Shown here: one piece after another, positions 1 through 8,499 of the stretch | How positions within the stretch are numbered: the stretch's first letter is position 1 | How the letters are laid out: each line of letters begins with the position of its first letter | Assembly (NCBI RefSeq): GCF_004765785.1 | Contig: NZ_ML219768.1 | Span: forward strand, 293,226-342,574 | DNA length: 49,349 nucleotides | Direction of reading: 5' to 3' | From: Halorussus ruber | GTDB taxonomy: Archaea > Halobacteriota > Halobacteria > Halobacteriales > Haladaptataceae | Translations under genes and position numbers: made by a program | Notes under the pieces: model-generated | Databases searched by the model: none | Seen by the model: only the letters and a program-made list of their open reading frames with translations | What the model was told of the DNA's origin: nothing

Positions 1-14
1 CCCCCCCCCCCCCC
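1..14. other. Poly-C run at the window edge, probable assembly artefact
   Basis: Fourteen C residues open the window and are not part of a plausible codon series for the argH gene that follows. A comparable homopolymer mixture closes the window. I read both as contig-end artefacts, not biology. Confidence 0.7.
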
Positions 15-536
15 GCGTGGGTGCCATTCGCCCCGTGCTGGGACGGGGCCGCGGTCGCCGCGGGTGCCGCGGCGACCGCCGACTGGGACGAGGAGGCGCT
101 GGCCGAGGCTGCTGGCGAAGGATTCTCGACCGCGACCGGCGTGGCCGACCTGCTGGCGATGGCCGGAGTCCCCTTCCGGAAGGCACACGAGATGGTTGCC
201 AAAAGCAACGAGATTGTTGCGATAGACAACGAGAACGTTGCTCAGGACGGAGTGAAGCAGGCCTATCTGGACGCGCTCGACGCGGCGGCCGAGGAGATTC
301 TCGGCGATTCCCTCTCGGCCTACGTCGAGCGCGCGGCGGTCGCCGACGCGCTCGACCCCCAGACGAGCGTGGCGTCGCGCGACTCGACCGGCGGCCCAGC
401 CGCCGAGGCAGTCACAGAGGGCCTGACGGTTGCCGAGTCGGGCATCGCCGACGACGAGGACGCGCTGGCCAGCGAGCGCGAGAAACTGGCCGCGGCAGGC
501 GACCGACTTCGAGAGGAGGTGAGTCACCGTGCCTGA
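3..536 (+). CDS. argH: Argininosuccinate lyase, C-terminal part (partial at window edge)
   Basis: Argininosuccinate lyase splits argininosuccinate into arginine and fumarate, the last step of arginine synthesis. Only the C-terminal ~170 residues are present. The recognisable part is the FSTATGVADLL stretch followed by GVPFRKAHEMVA, which belongs to the C-terminal helical domain of the fumarase/aspartase superfamily. The catalytic signature (GSSxMPxKxN) would lie upstream, outside the window. The first few residues after the poly-C run match the family poorly and may be damaged by the assembly edge. An intergenic gap of about 170 bases with a TATA-like box separates argH from lysW, so the downstream genes form their own transcript. 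Context with argF and the LysW genes supports the call. Confidence 0.88.
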   Translation, partial: PPPPAWVPFAPCWDGAAVAAGAAATADWDEEALAEAAGEGFSTATGVADLLAMAGVPFRKAHEMVAKSNEIVAIDNENVAQDGVKQAYLDALDAAAEEILGDSLSAYVERAAVADALDPQTSVASRDSTGGPAAEAVTEGLTVAESGIADDEDALASEREKLAAAGDRLREEVSHRA

Positions 537-674
537 CCCACGGCCGGTCCCGTCCGGGACCGCATTTATATACTCTCGAAGTGTGAGAACGACTTCGGAT
601 TGACGCGGTATTTGCCTTTTCACGCCGTTAGAGCCGACTTTGTGCAATGAAAAAATCTTGACACATTCGATGGA

Positions 675-682
675 TTTAAGTA
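675..682 (+). promoter_or_regulatory. TATA-like box of the lysW-arg operon
   Basis: TTTAAGTA is centred about 30 bases before the lysW ATG at 708. In haloarchaea the TATA box lies about 25-30 bases before the transcription start, so the transcript would be leaderless or nearly so. Confidence 0.5.
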
Positions 683-707
683 TTACACCGAAGTAAGAGA
701 GAGTGCT

Positions 708-872
708 ATGACCGAATGCGTGCAATGCGGGGCGGACGTGACCCTGCACGACGACGCCGAAGTGGGAGAGATAGTCGACTGTACGACCTGCGGCGCGGAA
801 CTGGAAGTCGTCGAGCGAAACCCGCCAGTCCTCGACCGAGCCCCGGAGCTCGAAGAGGACTGGGGGGAGTAA
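708..872 (+). CDS. lysW: LysW/ArgW amino-group carrier protein
   Basis: LysW is a small acidic carrier whose C-terminal glutamate is joined to the amino group of alpha-aminoadipate or glutamate, protecting it while the side chain is processed to lysine or ornithine. This 54-residue protein has the expected features: an N-terminal zinc-ribbon with two cysteine pairs (CVQCG near residue 4 and CTTCG near residue 31), and the diagnostic C-terminus EDWGE ending in the acceptor glutamate. It is the first gene of the operon, one base ahead of argX. The ATG lies about 30 bases after a TATA-like box, so no leader is needed. Given the argF/argH context, arginine is the surest pathway; a role in lysine is possible. 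Confidence 0.95.
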   Translation: MTECVQCGADVTLHDDAEVGEIVDCTTCGAELEVVERNPPVLDRAPELEEDWGE

Positions 873-873
873 A

Positions 874-1767
874 TTGCAAGTTGGACTACTCTACTCCCGA
901 ATCCGTAAAGACGAGAAGCTGCTGCTGGCCGAGCTCCGCGAGCGCGGCCACGACGTGGTCAAAATCGACGTGCGCGACCTCCAGTTCGGGCTGACCGAAG
1001 CGCCCGAAGTCCTCGCGGACCTCGACATCGTGGTGGACCGCTGTCTCGCCACGAGTCGGAGCCTCTACGCCACCAAGTTCTGCGAGGCCTACGGCGTACC
1101 CGTGGTCAACTCCGCGGACACCGCCGAGACCTGCGCCGACAAGGTCCAGAACAGCCTCGCGCTGGCTGGCGCTGGAGTTCCCACGCCCGCGACCGACGTG
1201 GCGTTCACCAAGGAGTCGGCCATGGAGAGCATCGAGACGTTCGGCTATCCCTGCGTCCTCAAACCCGTCGTCGGGTCGTGGGGTCGCCTGATGGCCAAAA
1301 TCGACTCCAGAAGCGCCGCCGAGGCGATTCTGGAACACAAGGCCACGCTGGGTCACTACGAACACAAGGTGTTCTACGTCCAAGAGTTCGTGGACAAGCC
1401 CGGCCGCGACATCCGCGTGCTGGCGACCGACGGCGAACCCGTCGCCGCGATGGTCCGGTCGTCGGACCACTGGCTGACCAACGCCGCCAAAGGGGCCGAA
1501 ACCGACGTCTTCGAGCTCGACGCCGAGGCCGAGGAGCTCGTCCAGCAGGCCAGCGACGCTGTCGGCGGCGGCCTGCTCGGAATCGACCTGATGGAAGTTA
1601 GTGGCGAGGAGGACACCAACTACACCGTCCACGAGGTCAACCACACGGTCGAGTTCAAGGCCCTGAACGACGCCGCCGAAACCGACGTGCCCGCCGAAGT
1701 GGTCGATTGGCTCGAAGCCAAGGCCGCGAAAGCCGCCGAGGACGCCAAGCAGGAGGTGTTCGCCTGA
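874..1767 (+). CDS. argX: LysW-glutamate/aminoadipate ligase (ATP-grasp)
   Basis: ArgX/LysX is an ATP-grasp ligase that uses ATP to attach the amino group of glutamate (or aminoadipate) to the C-terminal glutamate of LysW. The 297-residue protein has the family N-terminus (VGLLYSRIRKDEK), the ATP-grasp segment CVLKPVVGSWGR and the C-terminal metal/ATP site HEVNHTVEFK. The start is TTG at 874, one base after the lysW stop. It is the only in-frame start that gives the standard N-terminus, so translation is probably coupled to lysW. The C-terminus is an alanine/lysine-rich helix. Substrate choice between glutamate and aminoadipate cannot be read with confidence here. It overlaps argC by three bases. 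Confidence 0.93.
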   Translation: MQVGLLYSRIRKDEKLLLAELRERGHDVVKIDVRDLQFGLTEAPEVLADLDIVVDRCLATSRSLYATKFCEAYGVPVVNSADTAETCADKVQNSLALAGAGVPTPATDVAFTKESAMESIETFGYPCVLKPVVGSWGRLMAKIDSRSAAEAILEHKATLGHYEHKVFYVQEFVDKPGRDIRVLATDGEPVAAMVRSSDHWLTNAAKGAETDVFELDAEAEELVQQASDAVGGGLLGIDLMEVSGEEDTNYTVHEVNHTVEFKALNDAAETDVPAEVVDWLEAKAAKAAEDAKQEVFA

Positions 1768-2846
1768 TGCCCACCAGCGATTCGGCGGCCGAGATAGACG
1801 CCGCAAGCGAAACCCTCACCGCCACCGTCGTCGGCGCGAGCGGGTTCGCTGGCGGCGAACTCCTGCGCTTGCTGGCGGGCCACCCCAACTTCGACCTCGC
1901 GGGCGCGACCAGCAGAGAGTACGCGGGCAAGTCGGTCGGCTCTGTCCACCCGAACCTGCGGGGCACGGACCTCCGGTTTTCGGACCCGACCGACCTCGAC
2001 TCGGTGGACGTGCTGTTCGCCGCGACGCCCCACGGCGTCTCGATGAGCCAAATCGACCAGTTCTACGAGTCCGCCGACACCGTCGTGGACCTGAGCGCCG
2101 ACTTCCGGTTGAACACCGAATCGCAGTACGACGAGTGGTACGACGGCCACGACGCGCCCGAGTATCTGGACGAAGCCGTCTACGCCCTGCCGGAACTCCA
2201 CCGCGAGGAGCTACCCGGCGCGGACCTCGTCGCGGCGGGCGGATGTAACGCCACTGCGACGATTCTGGGTCTCTACCCCCTCTTCGAGGGCGACCTGCTG
2301 TCCGGCGGCGAGCAAATCGTCGCCGACGTGAAAGTCGGCTCCTCGGAGGGCGGCGCGAGCGCAAGCAAGGCCTCCAGCCACGCCGAGCGCTCGGGCGTCG
2401 TCAGGCCCTACGCGCCGACCGGCCACCGCCACGAGGCCGAAATCGAACAGGAACTCGGCACCGGAGTCGCCTTCTCGGCGCACGCCGTGGACATGGTCCG
2501 CGGGGCCGCGGCGACCTGCCACGTGTTCCCCGACGGGCCGGTCTCGACCGGCGACCTCTGGGGTGCCTTCCGCGAGACCTACGACGACGAACCCTTCGTC
2601 CGGATGGCCGCTGGCGGGTCGGGCGTCTATCGCTACCCCGAACCCAAGGCGGTCGCCGGGACGAACGTGGCGGAAGTCGGCTTCGAGGTCGACCCCGAAA
2701 ACGAGCGCCTCGTGGTCTTCAGCGCCATCGACAATCTGGTGAAAGGCACGGCCGGGCAGGCAGTCCACGCCGCCAACGTCGCGCTCGGCTTCGAGGAGAC
2801 CGCGGGACTCGAATTTCAGGGACTCCACCCGGTGGGAAGCCCATGA
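1767..2846 (+). CDS. argC: LysW-glutamyl/aminoadipyl phosphate reductase
   Basis: ArgC/LysY reduces the LysW-bound gamma-glutamyl (or aminoadipyl) phosphate to the semialdehyde with NADPH. At 359 residues it has the usual length. It shows the Rossmann dinucleotide motif GASGFAGGE at residues 23-31 and the catalytic cysteine in AAGGCNATA at residue 160. I chose the ATG at 1767, which overlaps the argX stop (TGATG) and is preceded by AGGAGGT at about 1751, in preference to an in-frame start 60 bases upstream inside argX. An acidic ~18-residue leader precedes the Rossmann fold. Its stop overlaps the argB start as ATGA, showing translational coupling through the operon. Confidence 0.93.
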   Translation: MPTSDSAAEIDAASETLTATVVGASGFAGGELLRLLAGHPNFDLAGATSREYAGKSVGSVHPNLRGTDLRFSDPTDLDSVDVLFAATPHGVSMSQIDQFYESADTVVDLSADFRLNTESQYDEWYDGHDAPEYLDEAVYALPELHREELPGADLVAAGGCNATATILGLYPLFEGDLLSGGEQIVADVKVGSSEGGASASKASSHAERSGVVRPYAPTGHRHEAEIEQELGTGVAFSAHAVDMVRGAAATCHVFPDGPVSTGDLWGAFRETYDDEPFVRMAAGGSGVYRYPEPKAVAGTNVAEVGFEVDPENERLVVFSAIDNLVKGTAGQAVHAANVALGFEETAGLEFQGLHPVGSP

Positions 2847-3808
2847 CAGACAGCTACACGAAAGACGAACTCGAAGACGCCCACAAACAACTCGTGGACA
2901 ACGACCTCGGCGACGACGGCCTCCGGACCGACGGAGGAGTCACCCGCGAGGACCAGAGCGCGCCCATCGTCGTCAAAATCGGCGGTGCGCGAGCCGTGAA
3001 CCCCGAGGGCGCGCTGGCCGACATCGCCCACCTCGTCGCCAACGGCGAGGAGGTCGTGGTCGTCCACGGCGGTTCGACCGCGGTGGACGACACCCTCGAA
3101 CGCCTCGGCGAGGAGCCGGAGTACGTCGAGACGCCCGGCGGCGTCGTCGGGCGCTTCACCGACGAGACCACGATGGAGGTCTTCGAGATGGTCCTGCCCG
3201 GCAAACTCAACACCGACCTCGTGGCCGACCTCCAGAACGAAGGTGTGAGCGCTGTGGGACTGTCGGGGGCCGACGGAAAGCTCCTGACCGGCCCGCGAAA
3301 GTCGGCGGTCAAGGTCCTCGAAGACGGTCGCAAGAAGATAAAGAGAGGCGACCACTCGGGCAAAATCGAGGCGGTCAACGACGACCTGCTGAACACCCTG
3401 CTGGCGGGGAGCTACGTCCCGGTCGTCACGGTGCCGATGCTCGCCGAAGAGAAATCCGGCGAAGGAACTGCCAGTGACTTCACGCCGGTCAACGCCGACG
3501 CCGACCGCGCGGCCGCCGCGATTGCTGGCGCACTCGGCGGCGAGTTGGTCGTGCTGACCGACGTGGAAGGGGTCTACGAGGACCCGGACAATCCGGACTC
3601 GCTCATCGAGAGCGCGGAGACCCCCGACGAGTTCGCCGCGGTCGAGGAGGCCGCGGAGGGGTTCATGACGAAGAAAATCATGGCGGCCGAGGAGGCCCTG
3701 AAGGGCGGCGCGGCCTCGGTGACGGTGGCGGACGCGAACAACCGCGACCCCATCACCGCGGCCCGGACCGGCCACGGGACCACCATCGAACCGGAGGCGG
3801 TCAGATAA
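2843..3808 (+). CDS. argB: LysW-glutamate/aminoadipate kinase
   Basis: ArgB/LysZ phosphorylates the side-chain carboxylate of the LysW-bound substrate, using ATP. The 321-residue protein belongs to the amino-acid kinase family: VVKIGGA near residue 43, VVVHGGST near residue 75, and VNADADRAAAAIAGALGGE later on. The first ~40 residues are an acidic, lysine-containing extension (MTDSYTKDELEDAHK...) not needed for the kinase fold, making it longer than the usual ~265-290 residues. I see no better internal start, and the ATGA overlap with argC supports the long form. It precedes argD with a TAATG overlap. Confidence 0.92.
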   Translation: MTDSYTKDELEDAHKQLVDNDLGDDGLRTDGGVTREDQSAPIVVKIGGARAVNPEGALADIAHLVANGEEVVVVHGGSTAVDDTLERLGEEPEYVETPGGVVGRFTDETTMEVFEMVLPGKLNTDLVADLQNEGVSAVGLSGADGKLLTGPRKSAVKVLEDGRKKIKRGDHSGKIEAVNDDLLNTLLAGSYVPVVTVPMLAEEKSGEGTASDFTPVNADADRAAAAIAGALGGELVVLTDVEGVYEDPDNPDSLIESAETPDEFAAVEEAAEGFMTKKIMAAEEALKGGAASVTVADANNRDPITAARTGHGTTIEPEAVR

Positions 3809-4944
3809 TGCCCAGTTTCGTCTACTCCGAGAAGCCCATCCAAATCGAGTCCGGCGAGGGGCCGTACCTCTACGACGACGCCGGAAACGAGTACCTCGAC
3901 TTCGGCGCGAGCTACGGGGTCGCCGCGGTCGGCCACTGCCATCCCGAGGTCGTCTCGGCGGTCCAGAGCCAAGTCGAGAAGCTGACCTTCGTGCAGGCCA
4001 GCTATCCCAACTCGGCGCGCGACGGCCTCTACGAGAAGTTGGCCGCGATTTCGCCCGGCGACTTGGAGAACGTCTGGCTCTGCAACTCCGGCACCGAGGC
4101 AAACGAGGCCGCGCTCAAGTTCGCCCGGAGCGCGACCGGCGAGTCCAAAATCGTCGCGGCCCAGCGCGGCTTCCACGGCCGGACGATGGGGTCGCTCGCG
4201 GCGACGTGGAAACCCAAGTACAAGCAGCCCTTCGAGCCGCTGGCGGGCGATTTCGAGTTCGTGCCTTACGGCGACGAGGAGGCGCTCGCAGAAGCGGTAG
4301 ACGACGAGACCGCCGCGGTCCTGCTCGAACCGATTCAGGGCGAGGGCGGCGTGAATCCCGCGCCCGAGGGCTACCTCCAGTTCGCCCGCGAGGTCACGGA
4401 GGAGACCGGATCGGCCCTGGTTCTGGACGAGATTCAGACCGGCTTGGGGAGAACGGGCGCGCTCTGGGCCTGCGAGAAGCGCGGCGTCGTGCCGGACGTA
4501 CTCACCTCGGCGAAGGGACTCGGCGGCGGCCTTCCCGTCGGCGCGACCCTCTGTGCGGACTGGATAGCCGAGAGCGCGGGACCCCACGGCTCGACCTACT
4601 CGGGCGGACCGGTGGTCAGCGCGGCCGCGGAGGCCACGCTGTCGGTCATCGCCGACGAGAACCTGCCGGAAAACGCCAGCAGGGTCGGGGAGCATCTCCA
4701 GTCGAAACTAAGGGGTAGTGAGTTACCAATCCGCACGGTTCGCGGCGAGGGCCTGCTCGTCGGCGCGGAGGTCAAGCGCGGCGCGAACCGCCTGCTGAAG
4801 CAGCTGGCGATGGACCACGGAATTTTGGCGCTCCCGGCGGGCCGGACCGTCGTTCGCCTGCTCCCGCCGCTGACCATCGAGAAGTCCCACGCCGACGAAG
4901 TCGTGGCGGCGCTGGAATCGGTCCTCGCGGAGGTGTCGCAGTGA
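3808..4944 (+). CDS. argD: LysW-ornithine/lysine aminotransferase
   Basis: ArgD/LysJ is a class III PLP aminotransferase that transfers an amino group from glutamate to the LysW-bound semialdehyde. The 378-residue length is standard. Visible motifs are CNSGTEANEAALK (residues 92-104), the PLP-contacting LVLDEIQTGLGRTG (205-217) and the Schiff-base lysine in TSAKGLGGG (K236). The ATG overlaps the argB stop (TAATG) and the stop overlaps the argE GTG start, as for the other operon members. Haloarchaeal ArgD proteins are often named acetylornithine aminotransferase, but with LysW present and no argJ/argA seen, the LysW-linked substrate is more likely. Confidence 0.93.
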   Translation: MPSFVYSEKPIQIESGEGPYLYDDAGNEYLDFGASYGVAAVGHCHPEVVSAVQSQVEKLTFVQASYPNSARDGLYEKLAAISPGDLENVWLCNSGTEANEAALKFARSATGESKIVAAQRGFHGRTMGSLAATWKPKYKQPFEPLAGDFEFVPYGDEEALAEAVDDETAAVLLEPIQGEGGVNPAPEGYLQFAREVTEETGSALVLDEIQTGLGRTGALWACEKRGVVPDVLTSAKGLGGGLPVGATLCADWIAESAGPHGSTYSGGPVVSAAAEATLSVIADENLPENASRVGEHLQSKLRGSELPIRTVRGEGLLVGAEVKRGANRLLKQLAMDHGILALPAGRTVVRLLPPLTIEKSHADEVVAALESVLAEVSQ

Positions 4945-6080
4945 GCGCGAGCGACGAGGCCGTGAGTAGCGAGGCGGCCCGCGAGTTGCTGGTCGACCTC
5001 GTGAAAATCTCCTCGCCGACCGGCGAGGAGGCCGAGTGCGCCGAGCGCCTCGCGGCCTTCTTCGAGGAGCGCGGCCGCGAGGTCTGGATAGACGAGGCGG
5101 GCAACGTCCGCGCGCCCGCCGACGACTCGGTCCTCCTCACGTCGCACATCGACACCGTGCCGGGCGACATCCCGGTGCGGGTGGAGGAAGCGAGCGAGAG
5201 AAATACAGCAACAGCCGAAGGAAATGAGAACGTTTCCGAAACAAATGAAGAGGAGTCTCCACAGCTCTGGGGCCGCGGGAGCGTGGACGCCAAGGGACCG
5301 CTCGCGGCGATGGCCGCCGCGGCGGTCGAGACCGGCGTGAGTTTCGTCGGCGTCGTCGGCGAAGAGACCGATTCCCGCGGCGCGCGCCACCTGATTGCGG
5401 ACCGGGAGGCCCCCGACGCGGTGGTCAACGGTGAACCCTCCGGCTGGGACGGCGTGACCCTCGGGTATCGGGGCTTTCTGGCTGGCGAGTACGCGACCAG
5501 CACCGACTCGACCCACACCTCCCGGCCCGAACCGAACGCGATTCAGGAGGCGATGGACTGGTGGCAGTCGGTCGAATCGGCGCTCGCCGGTTCGACCGGC
5601 GCGGGCGAAGGAGCAGAGAGTAGCGAGCAATCCGTCTTCGAGCAGGTCACGGCCAAACCGGTCGAGTTCTCGGGCGGCACCGCAGACGACGGCCTCTCGG
5701 TCGAGGCCAGCGCCGAGGTCCAGTTCCGGATTCCGCCCGGCGAGACCGCCGAGGAGATTCGGGAGACTGTCGAGGACGAGCTCGGTTCAGGGACAATCGA
5801 CTGGCAGGAGCCGATTCCGCCCGTGATGGAGACGCCCCGGAGCGAGGTCGGGCGAGCGTTTCGGCGAGCGATACGACGAGTCGGGGGCGACCCCCGACTG
5901 CTTCGCAAAACCGGAACCAGCGACATGAACCTCTACGCCGGAGCGTGGGACTGCCCGATGGCGACCTACGGCCCCGGCGACTCCGAGTTGGACCACGCGC
6001 CGAACGAACACCTCGACCTCGGGGAGTTCGACCGCGCCGTCGCGGTCCTCGAATCCGTCTCCGAGACCCTGCAAGAATGA
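4941..6080 (+). CDS. argE: LysW-ornithine/lysine hydrolase (M20 peptidase)
   Basis: ArgE/LysK hydrolyses the bond to the LysW C-terminal glutamate, releasing ornithine (or lysine) and free carrier. The 379-residue protein is an M20 zinc peptidase: LLTSHIDTVPG gives H69 and D71, D116 follows in WGRGSVDAKGP, and GEETDSRGA carries the general-base glutamate. The start is GTG at 4941 in a GTGA overlap with argD. Two low-complexity acidic inserts stand out: about residues 83-107 between the two metal-site halves (ASERNTATAEGNENVSET...), and about residues 215-233 (GSTGAGEGAESSEQ) in the lid region. The first lies where related proteins have a short loop. The stop overlaps the argF ATG. Confidence 0.92.
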   Translation: MSASDEAVSSEAARELLVDLVKISSPTGEEAECAERLAAFFEERGREVWIDEAGNVRAPADDSVLLTSHIDTVPGDIPVRVEEASERNTATAEGNENVSETNEEESPQLWGRGSVDAKGPLAAMAAAAVETGVSFVGVVGEETDSRGARHLIADREAPDAVVNGEPSGWDGVTLGYRGFLAGEYATSTDSTHTSRPEPNAIQEAMDWWQSVESALAGSTGAGEGAESSEQSVFEQVTAKPVEFSGGTADDGLSVEASAEVQFRIPPGETAEEIRETVEDELGSGTIDWQEPIPPVMETPRSEVGRAFRRAIRRVGGDPRLLRKTGTSDMNLYAGAWDCPMATYGPGDSELDHAPNEHLDLGEFDRAVAVLESVSETLQE

Positions 6081-7030
6081 GCAAACACGCCACCCAAACC
6101 ATGCCGAACCCGACCATCGAATCGCCAGCCGACCACCTCCTCGACGTCGACGACCTCTCTGACGACGAACTCGCGGAAGTCGTCTCGACCGCCGAGGAGT
6201 TGAAGCAGGCCCACCACGAGGGCGAACCCCACGCGGTCCTGCCGAACCAGAGCCTCGCCATGCTGTTCGAGAAGCCCAGCACCCGGACGCGAGTCTCCTT
6301 CGAGACGGGGATGACCCAACTCGGCGGCCACGCGGTCTACCTCGGGCCGGACACGACCCACCTCGACCACGGCGAACCGGTCGCCGACACCGCCCGCGCC
6401 CTCTCGCGCTACGTCGACGCCGTGATGGCCCGCGTCTTCGACCACGACGCGCTCGAATCCATGGCGGCCCACGCCTCGGTCCCGGTCGTCAACGGTCTCT
6501 CGGACGACGCCCACCCGTGCCAGACGCTCGCGGACCTGCTGACCATCTACGAGGAGTTCGGCGGGTTCGAGGACGTGTCGGTCGCGTGGGTCGGCGACGG
6601 CAACAACGTCGCCCAGTCGTTCGCCATCGGGGCCGCGATGGCCGGTCTCGACCTCACGATGGCGACGCCCGAGGGCTACGAACCCGACGAGTCGGTCCTC
6701 GCCCGCGCCGCCGAGAGAGGGTCCGCCCCCGAGGTCGGCCACGACCCGGAGGCCGCCGTCGAGGACGCCGACGTGGTCTACACAGACGTCTGGGTCAGCA
6801 TGGGCCAAGAGGACGAGCGCGAGGCCAAACTCGGCGACTTCGACGGCTTTCAGGTCAACGACGAGTTGCTCTCGGCCGCGCCCGACGCCGACGTGATGCA
6901 CTGCCTGCCCGCCCACCGCGGCGAGGAGATTACCGGCGAAGTCCTCGAAAGCGACCGCGCGCTGGTCTGGCAGCAGGCCGAGAACCGGATGCACACCCAG
7001 AAGGCGCTGTTGACGCACCTCCTCGGGTAA
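6077..7030 (+). CDS. argF: Ornithine carbamoyltransferase
   Basis: ArgF condenses ornithine with carbamoyl phosphate to citrulline, linking the LysW part of the pathway to argG/argH. Motifs: the carbamoyl-phosphate loop FEKPSTRTRVSFE (STRTR at 68-72), DDAHPCQTLADL, and the ornithine-binding HCLPAHRGEE near the C-terminus. The ATG at 6077 overlaps the argE stop (ATGA), matching the pattern of the operon, and gives 317 residues. A second ATG at 6101 would give a ~309-residue protein closer to the usual length, so the exact start is open. The gene ends the operon and converges with the EamA gene, three bases from its stop. Confidence 0.95.
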   Translation: MSKHATQTMPNPTIESPADHLLDVDDLSDDELAEVVSTAEELKQAHHEGEPHAVLPNQSLAMLFEKPSTRTRVSFETGMTQLGGHAVYLGPDTTHLDHGEPVADTARALSRYVDAVMARVFDHDALESMAAHASVPVVNGLSDDAHPCQTLADLLTIYEEFGGFEDVSVAWVGDGNNVAQSFAIGAAMAGLDLTMATPEGYEPDESVLARAAERGSAPEVGHDPEAAVEDADVVYTDVWVSMGQEDEREAKLGDFDGFQVNDELLSAAPDADVMHCLPAHRGEEITGEVLESDRALVWQQAENRMHTQKALLTHLLG

Positions 7031-7033
7031 CAG

Positions 7034-7960
7034 TCACCGAATACGCTCGACGCTTCGTTGCATCCGAGGGAACTCCTCTGCGATGGCCTCTCGCTTGATG
7101 AGGACGAATCCGACGAAGATGAGGACGAACCCGCCAATCGTGACCGAACCGATCTGCTCATCTAGAACCAACCATCCCGACACAGCCGCGAACACCGGTG
7201 CGACGTAGGAAACGAGGTTGATTTCTATCGGTCCGAGACGGTCGAGTAGGTCGAAGTAGATGAAATAGCCGACCGCGCTGGAACCGACGACGAGGTAGGC
7301 CAACGCCGTGATGCCCTGAACCGTCCACTCGATACTGCCAAACGACTCGCCGAGGCCGAGGCTCGTCGCGTGCAACATCACCGCCCCGACCAGACACGCC
7401 CATCCGGTCGTCCCCTCGGTCGAGAGTTCGTCGTCTATCAACTGGACGAAGACGCTCCCGAACGCGAAACTGGCCGCCGCGAGTAACATCAGGAGTTTAC
7501 CGAGGGTGTCGCCAGTAAAGAGGTTCGCAAGGTCGGGGTTGGAGACGAGTCCGACACCGCCGAAACCGACGAGCAGACCGAACAGACCCAATACAGTAAG
7601 TCGCTCGTCGGGGAGAATGACCCGAGAGAACACTGTCGATAAAACTGGATTGAGACTGACGATGATGGCCGCGACTGCGCTCGTGACGTGGAGTTCGCCG
7701 AGGAAGACGAATACATTGTACGCGCCAACTAGAAACAGGCCATCGACCGTCGCCGCTGTCCAGTCACTTCGAGTGCGGGGGATCCAGTTGTCAGTCACGT
7801 ACGCCGCGTACAATATCATGATGACCGCAGCAATATCGTACCGGATTGCGGCGAATAGAACAGGTGGGAAGAAAGCCAAACCTGCTTTAATCGCCATAAA
7901 GGCGACACCCCAGAGGGCGGCAAGCGCGACGAACAGAGTGAAGTTTCGGTGCCAGCTCAT
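7034..7960 (-). CDS. EamA/DMT-family transporter
   Basis: This 308-residue, very hydrophobic protein has about ten predicted membrane helices arranged as two similar halves (residues ~8-140 and ~155-300), the layout of the EamA (drug/metabolite transporter) superfamily. Family-like segments are the first-helix ALWGVAFMAIKAGL, the loop AAIIVSLNPVLSTVFSRVILPDERLT and, in the second half, LVSYVAPVFAAVSGWLVLDEQ. Substrate cannot be told from sequence; EamA members export amino acids, metabolites or nucleotide precursors. A TATA-like ATTTAAATAAAG (plus-strand sense) lies about 25-30 bases upstream of the start, so it has its own promoter although the cupin gene is only ~60 bases further upstream on the same strand. 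Confidence 0.85.
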   Translation of the reverse strand: MSWHRNFTLFVALAALWGVAFMAIKAGLAFFPPVLFAAIRYDIAAVIMILYAAYVTDNWIPRTRSDWTAATVDGLFLVGAYNVFVFLGELHVTSAVAAIIVSLNPVLSTVFSRVILPDERLTVLGLFGLLVGFGGVGLVSNPDLANLFTGDTLGKLLMLLAAASFAFGSVFVQLIDDELSTEGTTGWACLVGAVMLHATSLGLGESFGSIEWTVQGITALAYLVVGSSAVGYFIYFDLLDRLGPIEINLVSYVAPVFAAVSGWLVLDEQIGSVTIGGFVLIFVGFVLIKREAIAEEFPRMQRSVERIR

Positions 7961-8022
7961 TTAACCAGAGTATTGTTTATCTATTTAAATAAAGGTTGGT
8001 TCGTAGCGGGAGCGACAACGGC

Positions 8023-8499
8023 CTACCGTAGCATGTTCTCCTGACCGAGTCGGTCGCCCATGTCGAGTTCGCCGGACTCGATGATGCGACCATCCTCTCG
8101 GTAAATGTAACTACTGCCGTCTGGCAGGAAGAACGTCGGGGTACCGGAGAAGTACTTGTGCTGAATCGATTCCTCCTCGGCGACGTAGTTCCCGTGTCTC
8201 TCACCTGCGGGAATCATCTCGAAGCGACCCGCTTCCGTAGTCGAGCCGTCAGGGTGACGGAGTTTCCCTTCGGTAAGGTAGAGCGTCTGAAGCGAGGTGT
8301 GGTAGTGTGCCGGGAATTCGGCCCCTTCTTCGATCTTCACGAGTTCGAAGACCTCGCCCGAGACGGGGTTCGAGTAGAGGACCTTGTTGTACACGCCCTC
8401 GAAGTGTTCCTCGGGGAGCGGTACCCAATCGTACTCCTCGTGATTACCGAGTTGTGTGAATGCCTCTTCGAAGCCGGATTCGTTTGGTTGCGTACTCAT
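8023..8499 (-). CDS. Cupin-domain protein
   Basis: A 158-residue single-domain cupin. The core shows FPAHYHTSLQTLYLTEGKL (metal-type His-x-His at about residues 65-67 with a downstream glutamate) and a second conserved strand PAGERHGNYVAEEES with another histidine, so a bound metal ion is plausible. Family members range from enzymes to small-molecule sensors and the substrate is unknown. I took the ATG at 8499 (MSTQPNESGFEE) over an in-frame ATG 21 bases upstream, because the longer N-terminus MDCHLTC adds no conserved feature. It lies upstream of the EamA gene on the same strand, so a functional link is possible but unproven. Confidence 0.75.
   Translation of the reverse strand: MSTQPNESGFEEAFTQLGNHEEYDWVPLPEEHFEGVYNKVLYSNPVSGEVFELVKIEEGAEFPAHYHTSLQTLYLTEGKLRHPDGSTTEAGRFEMIPAGERHGNYVAEEESIQHKYFSGTPTFFLPDGSSYIYREDGRIIESGELDMGDRLGQENMLR

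Noticed and set aside
886-1806. A 306-residue antisense frame over argX
   Set aside because: Mirror of the ATP-grasp gene; repetitive Gly/Val/Leu/Asp composition typical of shadow frames.
2816-4102. A 428-residue antisense frame across argB/argD
   Set aside because: Arginine-rich and low-complexity at the start, no recognisable domain, and fully covered by two well-supported genes.
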